This document shows positions 31,623-45,839 of a stretch of DNA of 64,000 nt, piece by piece. Position numbers and translations under genes: made by a program. The stretch's first letter is position 1. Every line of letters starts with the position of its first letter. The stretch is from Riptortus pedestris (lineage: Eukaryota > Arthropoda > Insecta > Hemiptera > Alydidae), in NCBI GenBank assembly GCA_019009955.1, contig CM032228.1, positions 206,908,501-206,972,500 of the forward strand. Direction: 5' to 3'. The notes under the pieces are model-generated. The model saw nothing but the letters and a program-made list of their open reading frames with translations. It had not been told where the DNA came from and made no database searches.

Positions 31623-32640
31623 CTCCTTAATACTGAACCATGCAATGCAAATGAAGCTTCGCTAAGACAGGTTTCTTAAGGAGGCGGAGGTATAATTTTT
31701 TTTATTTTTTTTTTTTTTTCATTTTGTAATATCGTTATGTATATTTCTTATTTATCCTTTCTTCGATTGGCTAGGCAGGCCACCTTCTCACTCATCACGA
31801 ATCGGCCAGCTGTGCGCACGAAACCACTCAAAAGTGACATTTATATAATAAACCTTCGTGTCAGATCTTATCATATTCCTCTGAAAATCAAACTAAAATA
31901 AGCAGTTACCCTAGCAGACCTCCCTAGAAGTTAAACCCCACAATAAATACTTCGAACCACATTTAGCCTTTTCCATTAACATTAAATACTCTTTAACAGA
32001 AGACTTATACTCTTGTGCTGTAAAGTTAATATATGTTCGTCGAGTAATGTACTAGAAGAGGAAAGTTGAATTTTTTTAAGTACCATATACAAACGAAAAT
32101 AACTGCAAAAAAAGAAAATATTATATAGACTATCTTTCAGCCGTTATGTCCGTAAACAATGTAACAAGCAGTTTAAATTTCAAGTGTACTTTATTTAGGG
32201 TTCTTACCTATTGACAAATTGAGAATAAATTATGAGAAAACATTTGAGTGGCATTCCAACACGTGTGAAAATAGCTTTTACATAACGAACATTTTTTTTG
32301 CACTTTTTAATTTGTAATACATTAAATATCTAACTTTTCATGAAACGTATAACATGGTTATTTGGGGTTCATAGATTATGGAGAAAACATCAAAATAAAA
32401 ATTTCCAAAATTGCTGGTGCATAAAACAACCAGGAGTACTGAAAGTTTGTTAACTCTCAGAATCTTTAATATTTTTTGTTTGATTTTATATAAAGAAGGT
32501 ATTGGAATTATAGGAATGCATATTTATCATAAATATTTATAAAATGTATAACAAATTATATAATAAAAAATGTATGAACAGGCCCAATTTACATTAATTT
32601 CATTGTTCATATATGAGTTGTGCACATTGACCCAGCACAG
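31623..32640. other. No recognisable feature
   Basis: AT-rich unique DNA with an A/T run near 31695-31720. No coding evidence. Confidence 0.5.
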
Positions 32641-32649
32641 CCGCTTCCT

Positions 32650-33170
32650 CCTTACCCTTCAATGTAGCTTATGATGTGGTCAGGACCATCAAAACGTTTT
32701 GTACATGAGAACCATTTTTGGAAATCCATTTCAATAATCTGCTATCATCTGGCTATTGCATATTTGGTCAAGTAAAAATTAGGGATCTTTCCACGAAAGT
32801 TTAGCTGTGAAATTTGACTATGTCGGCGGTATATTATATACGCGTAATGCATCATAGCATTTAAAATAAATGAGGAAATTGACCACCAATTCGTTTTTTA
32901 TCTATACCATTGCATTTATATTGCAGTCCATTGCTTGATTATACATCTTCACAATATAAGGGTGGGTCACAGCTAGTCGTTTTCTCTGCTTCCTTGAATG
33001 CGTTTGAAGAGAAGCTCCCAAAGGAATGTAGATCCAATAGTGACCAGAACATTATCCCTCCATCTTGTGGATAAAAAACGATCTTGTGGAAAAAGTTCCT
33101 CACTTCTACGTTAAAAGACTCTCTCCTCTGATGAACCTATTTGTGTAAATACTTCACTGACATGGAGCCA
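32650..33170 (-). pseudogene. piggyBac transposase remnant (middle part)
   Basis: On the minus strand 'WRDNVLVTIGSTF' (about 33030-33070), then in another frame 'SRKQRKRLAVTHPYIVKMY' continuing with NQAM (about 32925-32990). This corresponds to the piggyBac core leading into the YN-x2-MGGVD block, which here is eroded to MDC, losing the third catalytic Asp context. Several frameshifts. No TTAA-bounded ends were found. Confidence 0.6.
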
Positions 33171-33200
33171 ATCCAGGGACATCAACTTCTTGTAAAAAAA

Positions 33201-33819
33201 GTCCGTCACGCAGGGGCTGCGTAAACTAAGCCGATTTCCCACGAGAAGTTTTACAATAGAGAAATCTGCCTAATAACAACTGTAGTAGTAAGAAACCTCT
33301 AAACCTATTCACGAGGGACGAATAGTTATAGAAACGGCCGCCAGAGCTCTCGGCGGAAAGTCCGAACATAGCCTACTGGTGACCACACGCAGAATACAAA
33401 TGCAAATATTTCGGCTAATATTCAAGATACAGAATAAATGTATAGAACAATATTTATAGTAAATTTAATTTGCAATAAGATTGATTCTATACAATTTTTC
33501 GATCCGACGCATAATAACGGAGATATTTTGAATTTTCAAAAATCCACCCTCTAAACCCCCCCTCCCACTGGTCCAATTTCAGCCATTAACGAACTTGATC
33601 TTCCTTTTTACATAAAACGATTAAATTCCGAGTTTGGTAATGATCAAACAAAAATTGCGACCACTAGAGCGTTAACAGACAAATATATATAAAATTTTGA
33701 ACGGGCCTCATTTTCGTCATCTCCTGGGTAGCATCGATGGACATTTGAAGAAATTTTTCGAAACTCGTGTCATGAGTACGACCTCAATAGCTGATTTCCC
33801 TTAAGGGAAATCTGCTAAA
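33201..33819 (-). mobile_element. HINE-like repeat, copy 12 (best complete copy)
   Basis: Both ends are intact: GTCCGTC and the hairpin ACGCAGGGGCTGCGT at the left, and the palindrome GATTTCCCTTAAGGGAAATC followed by TGCTA at the right. It lies in an A-rich context on the plus strand (T-rich in the element's own orientation). The TA tract is very short. It is a good reference for the family, about 619 bp. Confidence 0.85.
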
Positions 33820-34384
33820 ACAAAAATGTATAAAAGAAAGCAAAATTGATTTAGCAAAGCTGGCAGGGTTTCACCTTAGAACACAAGCTGTCTTCATAAA
33901 TCAACGGTTAAACCCAGCTAGGAGGTTAGTCCTTGTTTACGTTCCAAAGAACTGAAACATTTCCATTTAGAGGTAAATAAATTAGAAGAGTAGAGGTAAT
34001 GAAATGGACTTACCTTCTGCCTTACCATATGGTTAACAGGCTTATAATGGGTTAGATTGGGGTCTACTTTAAGAAATAATATCCCTCACATCCATAAACA
34101 ACACGAATTTCAGAATACCGCCACTTATGACCTATGAAGCTGTCAGCACAGAATTTGCATCTGCTCTCTCTTAACCACAAATACGATGGACTGCTGATGA
34201 AAAATGCACTTTGAATTCTAACAAAAATTATCGCGGGAATTTCAAACGTTTGGGGATTTATTGGACATTATTTACCGAACTAGTGGCAGAGAGAACTTAA
34301 ATGAAATAAATTTAATAATTTAGAATTAATAGCTGCTTTAATGCTCTAATGGTATTTAAATGTCATTTACTATCGTTCTCTTCT
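33820..34384. other. No recognisable feature
   Basis: Non-repetitive sequence without a convincing frame. Confidence 0.45.
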
Positions 34385-34510
34385 CGCCGGGTAAAGACTA
34401 AGGAATTTATTTAAAAAGTTGCATACAACATAAATTCCATAAATTGGCGTGGTGAGAATCGAACTACCGGCTCTAAGTTTTACTAATTGAATACCTACGC
34501 TAAAATAAAT
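34385..34510 (-). mobile_element. Degenerate tRNA-derived SINE
   Basis: On the minus strand a B-box-like 'tagttcgattctcacc' and the A-box side 'gcgtaggtattcaatta' are visible. It is a diverged copy of the family at 10272. Confidence 0.45.
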
Positions 34511-34685
34511 CACTTTGCAAACATACGCCCCTTCTCACCATTGGAGGATACACTTTCATTAAATAATATAATAAAATGATGTTGATTTATTTAGAATTAT
34601 CATAATTAGAGATTTTTAGTCTTCCCAGAGGGGAAAATCGGAAACGTTTTTACTCAATGAGTAACTAAAAAGGCGTAAAACCCCT

Positions 34686-34790
34686 GCTAACCAAGGAGGA
34701 CCTGAAATGAGATGTCTGCAGTTGACTGACAGAACTCTTTACGACGCCGATGCGCCAGCCAGTAGCCAGGATCTAGAAGAGTCCGAGTCC
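34686..34790 (-). mobile_element. Second SINE family, degenerate copy
   Basis: 'ctaaccaaggaggacctgaaatgag' and 'ccagtagccaggatctagaagagtc' match the repeat at 54119-54302. Confidence 0.4.
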
Positions 34791-35186
34791 TTTTTCAGAC
34801 TGATTTGCTCATTAGACGTCCACCCATTTTTACCCCCAGCTCACTAAAAATAGTGTTAGAGGTGCTCTAATCATGACTATTTACAGCTCCAATTCACGCA
34901 AATGGCAGTGGTTGATAAAGGAAATTTTGTTGTAATATAGGGTGAAACACGAATAGTTTTATGTTTCATTATTCACTTATAAATATACCACTATAACTTT
35001 AATTACAATTATTCTTGCTACTTAGACAACACTAATTAAGAACAAATCAATTACTCACAAATACTATGAAGAGGGAAGGATATTAGTAACGAAGAATATA
35101 CTACTGACAACGTATACCGATTATTAAGAGAAGAGGAGTCACAGGGAATCCTTGGTTCCTGCCACATCATTGTGAAGAGGAGGGCA

Positions 35187-35275
35187 CTGATGATGGAGCG
35201 TATGCTCTGAAAGCGCTCTGTCGCAACGAATAAAGAACAGTGAAGGAACGAGGCCTTTTTTCTTGCCTGCGATTA
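35187..35275 (+). mobile_element. Hammerhead-like hairpin module, best copy
   Basis: CTGATGA (35187-35193), a stem GGAGC-GTAT-GCTCT, GAAA (35209-35212), then GCG-CTCTGT-CGC, followed by AATAAAG and 'cgaggccttttttcttgcctg'. The core agrees with CUGANGA...GAAA of hammerhead ribozymes except for one extra base before the stem, and A where U is needed opposite the last A of GAAA. It may be a terminal piece of a Penelope-like element. Confidence 0.45.
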
Positions 35276-35726
35276 TTAAGAGATTCCGAGTAAAGGCAAA
35301 TAAAGCGCACGTTTGGAAGTGCTATTCCACTAAGATAAATTCAAAAAGAGAAGCAACTGTTGCCTATTATGAAAGAACAAAAAAAAAAACAAATTACGCC
35401 AGCTATTACAAACCTTTTCATTCACAGGCTGCCCAAAAAAAAGAAGATTTGAACATGCCACAACACATCGAACAACTGATAGAATACGCAATGTATTTCT
35501 GACCTACAAGCTTATTATTTAACTTAATGAAAACATGGATTTCCAAAAGACACTACATTTAATTACTATCTGATTCTAGAGAATCGCCTTCATAGGGGAA
35601 ACCTTTATAATAATAAAAAAAACAAATAGAAGATCAAATAGAAAATAAATGTTAACAAACGATAATAAAGCTCTACATAATGATCTTCCTTAACAGTTTC
35701 ATTGAAGCAAATATCAGATGGATTAA
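35276..35726. other. No recognisable feature
   Basis: AT-rich. The 79-codon frame at 35263-35502 starts at a non-ATG codon and is low in complexity. Confidence 0.4.
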
Positions 35727-35728
35727 TA

Positions 35729-36303
35729 AACTCAACCGCAAAAAAAACTGGACACTTAGATTTAGTCTTATAATTTTGTTAAATACTTAATATATATGTA
35801 TATTAATCTTTTTAATTAAAATAATTGGTTAATCTATAGGTTATTTAAACAAAATCTGCCAAAAGTGAATAATTATTATTGATTATTTACAAAAAAATAC
35901 AAAAACAAAAAAAAAGATAAATTAACACATTTTAAATAAAAATTATTCTTCATTAGACTTCGCTACCCCAAGCGTTTCGGCAATGTAACGTAAGCTCCGG
36001 CCTTCCATCTAAGTTTGAAAGACCCATTATTCTGGACCGAAATAAAAATAAAACATTAATTAAAGAAAATGCTTGGTCAATAATTAAAGATGTTTAAATG
36101 TGCGAAAAACTACTTACAGTTTAGAATAGATCAACTTCACGACAAATAAATCTAATCTGAGTTTACTAATCCTGAAGGGATTAGTTCAATGGACTTAGAC
36201 TCTACATTCTCTGTAATAACTAATAAATAAAGAAACACATTGCTGAAAATCAGCTTTTAATACGACAAATATGAAGTGTCCGGTTTTTTTTTGCGGTTGA
36301 TTG
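35729..36303 (-). mobile_element. Tc1-like miniature element A
   Basis: Bounded by TA (35727-35728 and 36304-36305), with terminal inverted repeats: CTCAACCGCAAAAAAAACTG at the left and, on the other strand, ATCAACCGC, an A run, then CCGGACACTT. Only a fragment of the transposase N-terminus remains (minus strand, about 35956-36010), reading 'GRSLRYIAETLGVAKS', the helix-turn-helix of Tc1-type DNA-binding domains. TA duplication, TIRs and this helix-turn-helix identify the superfamily. The catalytic domain is deleted. Confidence 0.85.
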
Positions 36304-36305
36304 TA

Positions 36306-36800
36306 AAAGCGGAAGGATTTTTTTTTATTGCTGTAATTTATTTATTTTTGTGGAGTTTTATATATAAAGTAATAAATTAGCACAACAAATTTAATACGTT
36401 GAGAAAATGTGTGAGCCATTCTACTGTTTAGATATGATATTTAAGTTGAAAGTAAAAATATTACAACCACTATTAAACTCAATATTCGTACATCAAACAA
36501 AAGTATTTACAATGATATTCACAACATTTGAAGTAATTTGCTGTTTTAATAACTAATTTTTATGTTGCACGACTATATGGATTTATTAAATAAGTTTTAA
36601 TGTTCATCATTTCGAGGTTAACCTCTTCTAATGGATTTATTGGCAGAACAGTGTAATCAATCAAACTGATTAAAAAGTAAAGGAATAGCGTAATAACATG
36701 TAAGAAAATTATGCACGTGGTTGAATAAGATTCTCAAGATCCCATTATGTTCTCTATTTCTCCCTTAGATAGGACCTGTTGTAAACAATGCGTCGTCGAT
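36306..36800. other. No recognisable feature
   Basis: AT-rich unique sequence. Confidence 0.45.
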
Positions 36801-36807
36801 ATATCCT

Positions 36808-37005
36808 ATATATATATATATATATAGATATATATATATATATATATATATTACTATCATACAAAAACTGCTGTTTACAAAGTATTAACTGTTTATATTC
36901 AAGTTAACCTCATTTTCATCAAGTTCTAGAAAGGAGTAATAAACATTCAAACATCTGTTCTGCCATGATAAGAGTAGAGCCTAAATATTTGATTTCCCCA
37001 AAAGA
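36808..37005 (-). mobile_element. TA array and degenerate HINE-like end
   Basis: A TA tract (36808-36850) is followed by 'aagttaacctcattttcatcaag' and 'aaatatttgatttcccc', a diverged distal part of the dominant repeat. Confidence 0.4.
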
Positions 37006-37382
37006 AAAACAGCCCTAAGATTGACTACTATTTAAATTTACGACAAGAGTTCTTTGAAGCAAACATAACAGTTATTGTAGGAAATGGCATTTTCCAATTC
37101 ACAAAGAATGAACTAGTCTAATATGTTTGCTTTTCCTGATGCCTCAATGAAATATTACGGTAGGGTGGCATAAGTATTTGCTGCGGCCTTGGATGTTATA
37201 CGATGAGTTCTAAGGTTCAATATCTCAATTCAAGTGCATAATCTGGCAACAACCCAAATGCATAAAAAACCAACTTCTAGTAGCAAGTATTGATTTTTTT
37301 TTATTAAAGTTCTTGCTCTATTTTTAGTTTATTCTGAGCAGAGACTAAGTTGAGTTCATCGGTATCTTATAATATTACTTTT

Positions 37383-37743
37383 AGCAGAGTTCCCTTAATG
37401 GAAATCAGCTATTGAGGTCGTATTCATGAAGCGATTTTGAAAAAATTCCTTCAAATGTCCATCGATCCTACCCAGTAGATGACGAAAATGAGGTCTGTTC
37501 AAATTTATATATATATGTCTGTTAAACGCTCTAGCGGTCGCAGTTTTTGTTTAACCGTTACCAAACTCGAAATTTAATCGTTTTATGTAAAAGGAAATAT
37601 CGAGTTCGTTAATGGCTGAAATTGTTCGTCGGTCGTGAATAGGTTTAGAGATTCCTTACTACTACTATAAGTATTAGGCAGATTTCTCTATTGCAAAACT
37701 TCATGTGGGAAATCTGCTTAGATTAAGCAGCCCCTGCGTGACA
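37383..37743 (+). mobile_element. HINE-like repeat, copy 13 (internal deletion)
   Basis: Both ends are clear: TTTTAGCAGAGTTCCCTTAA at the left and GGGAAATCTGCTTAG, then the hairpin region 'gcagcccctgcgtgac', at the right. The G-rich and 'atatctcgg' middle blocks are missing, giving about 360 bp. Confidence 0.8.
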
Positions 37744-38950
37744 ACGCTCTGTCACAAAGCAATGCTCCAACTGAAAACCCACTAGTGCTAGAAAAAATAA
37801 GTCTTTGCAATGAGTAGCCCTGACTATAAGGGACGTCGTTATGTTTTTATTAAAATTATTGGCGCCGCCATCAAGAACCAATAGTAATGATGTTGACCAT
37901 TCTTCGTGGTCCTCATAGAGAATTCCCAAATTTCACGTCCTCTGACCAAGGATGTTTGCCTTTGTATGAATCTGAATCCTAACATACGTCCTCCACGTAT
38001 AACTACATACCACCAAGGTCAGTCTGACAAGTATTAATGGCCATGTGGTAACAGTTATTGTTTTTCTACTACAACACCTTGGCAAGGCCTTTGACTTCTT
38101 CCTTTTTGGGAGAACATGCTCCCCGTCAAAAATGACTACCGATTGTACAATCTGTAGAATCGAAGAGCTTTCTGGAGAAGTTGAAGCACGTTGTCCTAGC
38201 TACCGACCTAAATGATGTACGTGATTTCTTCCAAAACGACAGAATCACCTGCTTCTCTGGTCCCTCTAGAAGGTATGAGACCTTATCCTTATTTGTATGG
38301 CATGAACTGTTCTTACACGCTCTTCCCTAGTACTGCCTCTAGTATTAAATAATCTATTTCGCGATGGGAAAGTTCTGTGATGTGTAAATTTTCGGGCGTT
38401 CTTCAATTTCGAGGTTTTCAAAAAACACCGTCCCTCCGTGAAGGGCATTCACTAAGCTATGATATTTTGCTATGAACTGTTTCTGTAAGAAAGAAGGATA
38501 GATGATAAAAATACATCAATAAACTTCCAACTCCTAATAAACTTCCTATTCTTCTCTATGCCAATAACGTCCTATACGATGCCTGTTCTGGAATCACAAG
38601 ACAAAACTATCGATTCCACAGTTCAACCAACTTGAACGCGTCCAAATTGTTGACGATACTGATTGGTAGTCAGCTTAAATCTCTTTAAATATCTGTATTG
38701 AAATATATGCAGACTATTACCCACATTAAGGCAAGAGTGACTTTACCATTTACTAGGTCTAACGCCACCAATAGGAAAATAAAGACTGCTTCTTGCGAAG
38801 TCTAGTGATGATGCTGGCTGTTTCAGAAGTATGAAAGCCGACTCCTAGATTCTGTTGAGTGGGAAACTGGCAGCTGCAAATCTGGGGACTGGCCAATTCG
38901 GATATAACCAGGCAGGTTAAGCTACGGAAAAGATAAAATATTGGACAAAC
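37744..38950. other. Unassigned, possibly eroded coding sequence
   Basis: Less AT-rich than most of the window, with several 60-70 codon minus-strand frames (37723-37929, 38266-38448) separated by stops. This resembles an old transposase or gene remnant, but I recognise no motif. Confidence 0.3.
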
Positions 38951-38951
38951 A

Positions 38952-40230
<1,279 letters not shown>

Positions 40231-40234
40231 TATG

Positions 40235-40520
40235 AATTTAGCATGAACTGGAGTAAGAATTTACTGATAGCTGAATAGAAACAGAGCACTTGTAATAGAC
40301 GTTAATACTTGAGACAGGGCATGTGCAAGCGCAAGCAGTTGAAATAAAATACTTTATCAACGACAGAAAAAATAAACATGTTTGGTCTGAAGCAAAACTG
40401 GAGACATTGGTGATAACCTTTTACATGAAACGTTTTTATAACGAGTTTGGTAGCAACCAAATACAAATTTTAGTGGCTAGAGCGGTAAAGGACAAATATA
40501 TGTTTTTATACAGCCTGTGG
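40235..40520 (-). mobile_element. Strongly diverged HINE-like fragment
   Basis: 'gagtttggtagcaaccaaatacaaatttt' followed by 'gctagagcggtaaaggacaaatata' is a diverged copy of the block that precedes the TA array in other copies. Confidence 0.5.
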
Positions 40521-41400
40521 GGCTGCATCCCCTGTCATATTCCTATAATATACCGAGTTTGAAATTAATGCAATAGTACATAACCAGTTCGCTTTGCAAC
40601 TATACCAGTTTAGAATTTATTAATAAAAAAAATTAATAACTGTGTCTATTAAATTCTTCAGAGACAAAATAAAAAATAGGCTAGCAAATGAGAGCCAAGC
40701 AGCGAGGGAGCTTTCAGCGAGATGGGCGTTTACAAATAAGAGATGACATTATTCAATTCTGAAAGTTACCTGAAAAAAAAATCGACCTACATCAATGTTG
40801 TCAGGCACCACATTTAATGGTCCCACTTGCAGGAGAAGTGCAACCTAAGATTTCCCACTTTATAGAATGAGTCACAATAGATTTCTTCTCTGCACAGTTA
40901 TAACACAAAAGAGCCTGACCAGAATTGATACAACAGATTAATGAGACAATTCCATTGATGTTTCTTTTCAATAATAACTAATCACACTTTAATTGCTTTC
41001 CGCACTAAAGAAACTCCTAAGCATCTTATAATCAACATATAAAATAACCCAATGTATCAATCGTAGAGATAACTACGACTAACATTGATATTCGGGTTTT
41101 GAAACCTAGACCACAAATTTTCTTACTCGGTACAACAGACTAATTATGGGGGAATAGCTAAGTTGAGAATAAAATAATATCCGGTAGCACTCAAAGAGCA
41201 AGTGAAAGTTATAGCGAACACAGACAGATATTTGGAAAAAAATAGGTATATTCAATTGGAAGTCTATGAAAAAATGGCTAAATACCTCGCAGACAAAACA
41301 TATATCATCATCCAAATAATATGATATAGCAATAATATTAATATCACTTAGACAAATAGATGCAGTCAAGGATAACTGTGGGGGAAATATTAGGAAAAGC
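40521..41400. other. No recognisable feature
   Basis: The 136-codon minus frame at 41106-41516 overlaps a SINE tail, has no motif and is treated as chance. Confidence 0.4.
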
Positions 41401-41404
41401 TTTC

Positions 41405-41490
41405 TTAAAAAAAAACCGTTACTGGCTAGAAAAGGTTGGTAACCTGTAGCCAACTTGTACCAAGTTCTCGCTTTGACAGAAAGTGGAAGT
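41405..41490 (+). mobile_element. SINE tail fragment
   Basis: 'ggctagaaaaggttggtaacctgtagcc' and 'gacagaaagtggaagttcc' match the tail of the tRNA-headed SINE. Confidence 0.5.
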
Positions 41491-41955
41491 TCCTTTTTAA
41501 TATGAGTTTTTTGCATGTACCATTCTATTCTGTATTGTTAAGTTCTAATGTAATGGTCTAAAATCATCCTAAAATAAATTTAACAATGCATGTTTTAAGA
41601 ATCATTTGTATTGTTTTCCCTGTACTGTGCGTTTTATTTCCAATCTTTATTTTTTTCATCTTAGCGTATAAATATGAAACTATTTTTTTTATTTTTAAAC
41701 AGAATTTGAAACGGAAATAATTTGAAGTGTATTTGAAAGGTTTTCGCTAAGAGTTTGAGCTAAGCCACTTTTCATTGACCTGTTTTAATACAAGTAGTAA
41801 TATCTTCTCATAATATTTAAAATTAAGGGCTCTATGGAAGGACCAGGTAAGTCCAGAATCACAGCATTTTATTTAAAGCCAAGTGAAAGTAAATAGGTAA
41901 ATGTCTCCAGGTAAGTCGAGCATTAAGCTTTGAATAAAACAGCATATGCTATTCA

Positions 41956-42021
41956 ATTTAAAATTTCTCAGGATTAATTGGTTCCTCTACCATCCAGCAT
42001 ATTCCAGAGAATTTAAAATTT
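41956..42021 (+). mobile_element. 43-bp truncated retroposed insertion with 11-bp duplication
   Basis: ATTTAAAATTT occurs at 41956-41966 and 42011-42021. The insert between ends in 'ttcctctaccatcc' plus 'agcatattccagaga', the same end as the 580-bp insertion at 30608-31187. A 5'-truncated copy sharing only one end is what target-primed integration would give, and it fixes that end as the 3' end. Confidence 0.7.
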
Positions 42022-42348
42022 GTTCACCAAAGCAAGTATTCATTAACTAAGGCTTCAAAAACTAGACCAATACATAACAAGTTGATTCATGAAAATATAA
42101 TTGATTTCCATTGGTTGATGGTGTATCTCTTCTAAAATATATTCTAACAATAAAGGTACTGACTTTACAGTCAGACTACAGTTCCGGTTCTTGGTACAAT
42201 TGGCAGACCAATGGCAGAAATGAACCCATAACAATGGCTTGGAATAAGAAATGTTTCATTACTAATTCTATTAAAAATGTTGTTCTAAACGTTGTCGTTC
42301 ATGTTCTCGAATATTGATGGAGTTAAATATGTATATCCTATATAGTTA
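42022..42348. other. No recognisable feature
   Basis: A 68-codon frame (42111-42317) without motif. Confidence 0.4.
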
Positions 42349-42687
<339 letters not shown>

Positions 42688-43150
42688 GGGTAAAATAGAA
42701 GAATATGCAGACTGCATCTTTGTTTTTCTTTAAATCTCGTCGTATTCTATATGTTTACCATTCTTAACTTCAGTAACCTCTCCAATCAGTTTAAAGATAT
42801 TCTGTATTAGGTCATTCATGATATCCGGGCACGATGCCTATCTTAATGCACACAGGTGGTTATGAATACAAAATGATTTCATTGAACGAAAAAAAGTTTA
42901 AAAACCTACTTCACCTTTTCAGAGCTAAAAGCTAAACGTTTGCAATACAGTAAAATGTGTTAAAAGTTTCCTTCACCTTTTCAGAGTTAAATGTTTTCCG
43001 AGAATCATTGCTGGTGGGGGGAAAAAAAAGTCGTCCTGGAAAAGTTTCACTACTTAAACTTTCCCAGGAAGAAGTGAGTAATATGTTAAAGGTCAAGAGC
43101 TGCAAGTGTTTGCCCTAATTTCATGGAACGGTCTCATGTTGTCAGTTTAA
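42688..43150. other. No recognisable feature
   Basis: Contains a short direct repeat of 'cttcaccttttcagag' (about 42910 and 42970). Confidence 0.45.
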
Positions 43151-43194
43151 TCATATAAATGCATTGATACTGTTTCGCTGGCAAGCACTGAAAG

Positions 43195-43295
43195 TTGAAG
43201 CATCGCGTGATCCCTTATACCCCGTGTAAGTAATTAGTTTCAGGAATTTCTACAGAGGTCAGCACTGTCCTTCCTAATCCATGTCCCTGGAATAA
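43195..43295 (+). repeat. Dispersed repeat shared with 52285-52375
   Basis: 'gcatcgcgtgatc' ... 'gtaagtaattagtt' ... 'gtcagcactgtc' ... 'cctaatcc' occurs in the same order at 52285 ('gcaacgcgtgatc', 'tacgtaattagtt', 'ggtgctgtcacctaatc'). An unclassified family. Confidence 0.45.
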
Positions 43296-44870
43296 AAGTC
43301 TCTTGGTATTTGTGAGACTCGTAAGTATTATATCACGCGAACCGTTTCTTAAAATGAAAATGTAACAAATTGTAGCCAGCTAATCAGTAGAAAGAACATT
43401 AACTAATAAGAGCTTTTGTGTTTTTTTAAATCTGTGGAAAGCGTGTTTCATGCCTGCATTCATTCAGCTTCAAACATCTCCACTGCACTATATTGCAGCA
43501 GCAACTGATTCACTAGATCAGGGCCTTCTTATCATTGGAAAAATCGACTGTATTCATATTTTGCACTTGAGTTTAATTATGTTGTTAGTTAACCTCTTGC
43601 ACAATCCAACCTCATGTGCTTTTAACTCGCTCCCTTAGTCCATTTTGGTGAATCTATGTAATCTTACTTCCCAATATCCTGGGAAGTCATCAATAAAGAA
43701 CGATTCAATTAGTTATGCTGGAAATAAATCAAGGCCTTATTATGAGTTACTCATTTTTGTTTACATACATTACACATTTAGCTAGTAATAAAATATTTAA
43801 ATTATGAAATAAATATATCAGGGGAAATTCTTTTATCTATCCTTTATTGCGCGATAGTCAACTCCATAATAATTTAAAGAAATGTTTTCCATTGTAAAAA
43901 TAATTAAATTCTATAAGAATAATTAGCGTTGACTATAATCCAATCACTAGAGAAGTGATCAAATTCAACTCGAAGTCATTAATTCAAATGTCAAGCTGGG
44001 ATTGAGTTCGAAAGAGATTAATTGAATAATTTAATTTCATTTAAATTTATTCAATGTTTATGGATCTAAATGATCGTTTGCATGACATTCTCAGGAATAC
44101 TTTAAACATTGGGCTTATTTTAGATTAGAAATTCTCTGAATAAAGTAATTGAGAGAAAAGTGTAGATATATAACTAATTTATATGCTTGATCTTAGTTGC
44201 TAGGACTTATCACACGACTGTTTGTGACTGATGATAAATTTCATTTATTTCCACATGCTCAATACGAATCATACTATGCATTTTCAAAACATGTGCTTAT
44301 GATAGATAAAATCAGCAAAGTAAAAGTTCTATTTACAGCTCCGTAATACCAGAATGTCAAATAGAATAACGTAAAAAAAAAAAGTTACATGTAATCTCAT
44401 GATTATACATCAAAACATTTTTTTTTTAAAACTTATTCTATAAATGTTTACATAGGAATAAAGATAATTATGATTTTTAATCCCCCCATATAGCTCCTTC
44501 AAAAAGACAAATAAAGTGTATTGTTGACATAAATTTGAAGTTCAAATAGATTCATTGCAATCAGCGAATTTCCTTCTAAATATATAAATATTTGTTGCAC
44601 AAGTTTACAGCAATTGGAGTAATTTATTTAACCCATAAATATCTCATTGTCTTACGACTGCGGTTGCTCTTAGGGAATTACTCCAACCTAATCCCGCTAA
44701 AATTCAATGTTCTTCAGGCGCACTCCAGATGTATACTGAGTGTTTCATACACCTTCCATTTTAAATGAGATTTGAAACATGAAACTTGATAAATTTTAGT
44801 TCTGGAGAATAAAGTTCATTTTGGTGCTTAAATCATATATAAAATATGCTAGATATCAAATTGCTTTAAA
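43296..44870. other. No recognisable feature
   Basis: AT-rich unique DNA. A 62-codon frame (43450-43638) has no motif. Confidence 0.45.
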
Positions 44871-44871
44871 A

Positions 44872-45303
44872 GTCCGTCACGCAGGGGCTGCGTAAACTAA
44901 ACAGATTTCCCATGTGAAGTTTTACAATAGAGAAATCTCCATACGAGAGCCGAACACTTACGGCAAAGGCCGAACAAGCTTTTGGCAGGAAACTTGTCAT
45001 CCGTTATCGGCCCACAATTAATAAAAATGCTCTCAGTTAATATTCCAGATAGAGAATAAATGTATAGAACAATATTTATAGGAAATTTGATTTACAATAA
45101 GATTGGTTCTATACAAATTTTTGATCCGACGTATGGTAACGGAGATATTTTGAATTTTCGAAAATCCCCTCTCTAAACCCCCCCCCCTTCCACTTGTTCG
45201 ATTTCAGCCATTAACGAACTTGATCTGTCTTTTTGCATAAAACGTTTAAATATCGAGTTTGGTAACGATCAAACAAAAATTGCGTCCGCTAGACCAGTAA
45301 CAG

Positions 45304-45371
<68 letters not shown>

Positions 45372-45467
45372 GAACGGACCTCATTTACGTCATCTCCTGG
45401 ATAGGATCGATGGATCGCGTTATGAGTACGACCTCAATAGCTAATCTCCCTGAAGGGAAATCTGCTA
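44872..45467 (-). mobile_element. HINE-like repeat, copy 14
   Basis: Complete: GTCCGTC, hairpin ACGCAGGGGCTGCGT, conserved middle, (TA)n array (about 45308-45365), and the end AAGGGAAATCTGCTA. Confidence 0.85.
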
Positions 45468-45839
45468 ATATTTGGTATTCTGAGAGAATCTTTCCTTAAA
45501 AATACCCATGTTCAATGGGCATGTCAGATCAAAGTTTTCTGGAGAAAAACACTTAGAGCTTAGAACTACGTCATTGGTTTTTTCGATACAAAGCTAGCTA
45601 CAATACAGTCAATAAAACACACTTTCTCCGGGTTAAATATTTTCAGAAACAAGTATCAAAGACACTTATCAAAAAACTTAAAATTGATGACCTGTTAAAA
45701 ATGTCATGAGCAATTATTATAAGTTTGAACATCAAACCAATAGTTCTTCCCAGAAATATAACTTTGCTTTGGCTTTTTCACACCATTTGAGAGAAATACG
45801 TATGAAATCGAAATGAAACCACACTTCAATATCACTATT

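Noticed and set aside
41106..41516. 136-codon minus frame
   Set aside because: It overlaps a SINE tail, is hydrophobic because of AT-rich composition, and shows no domain.
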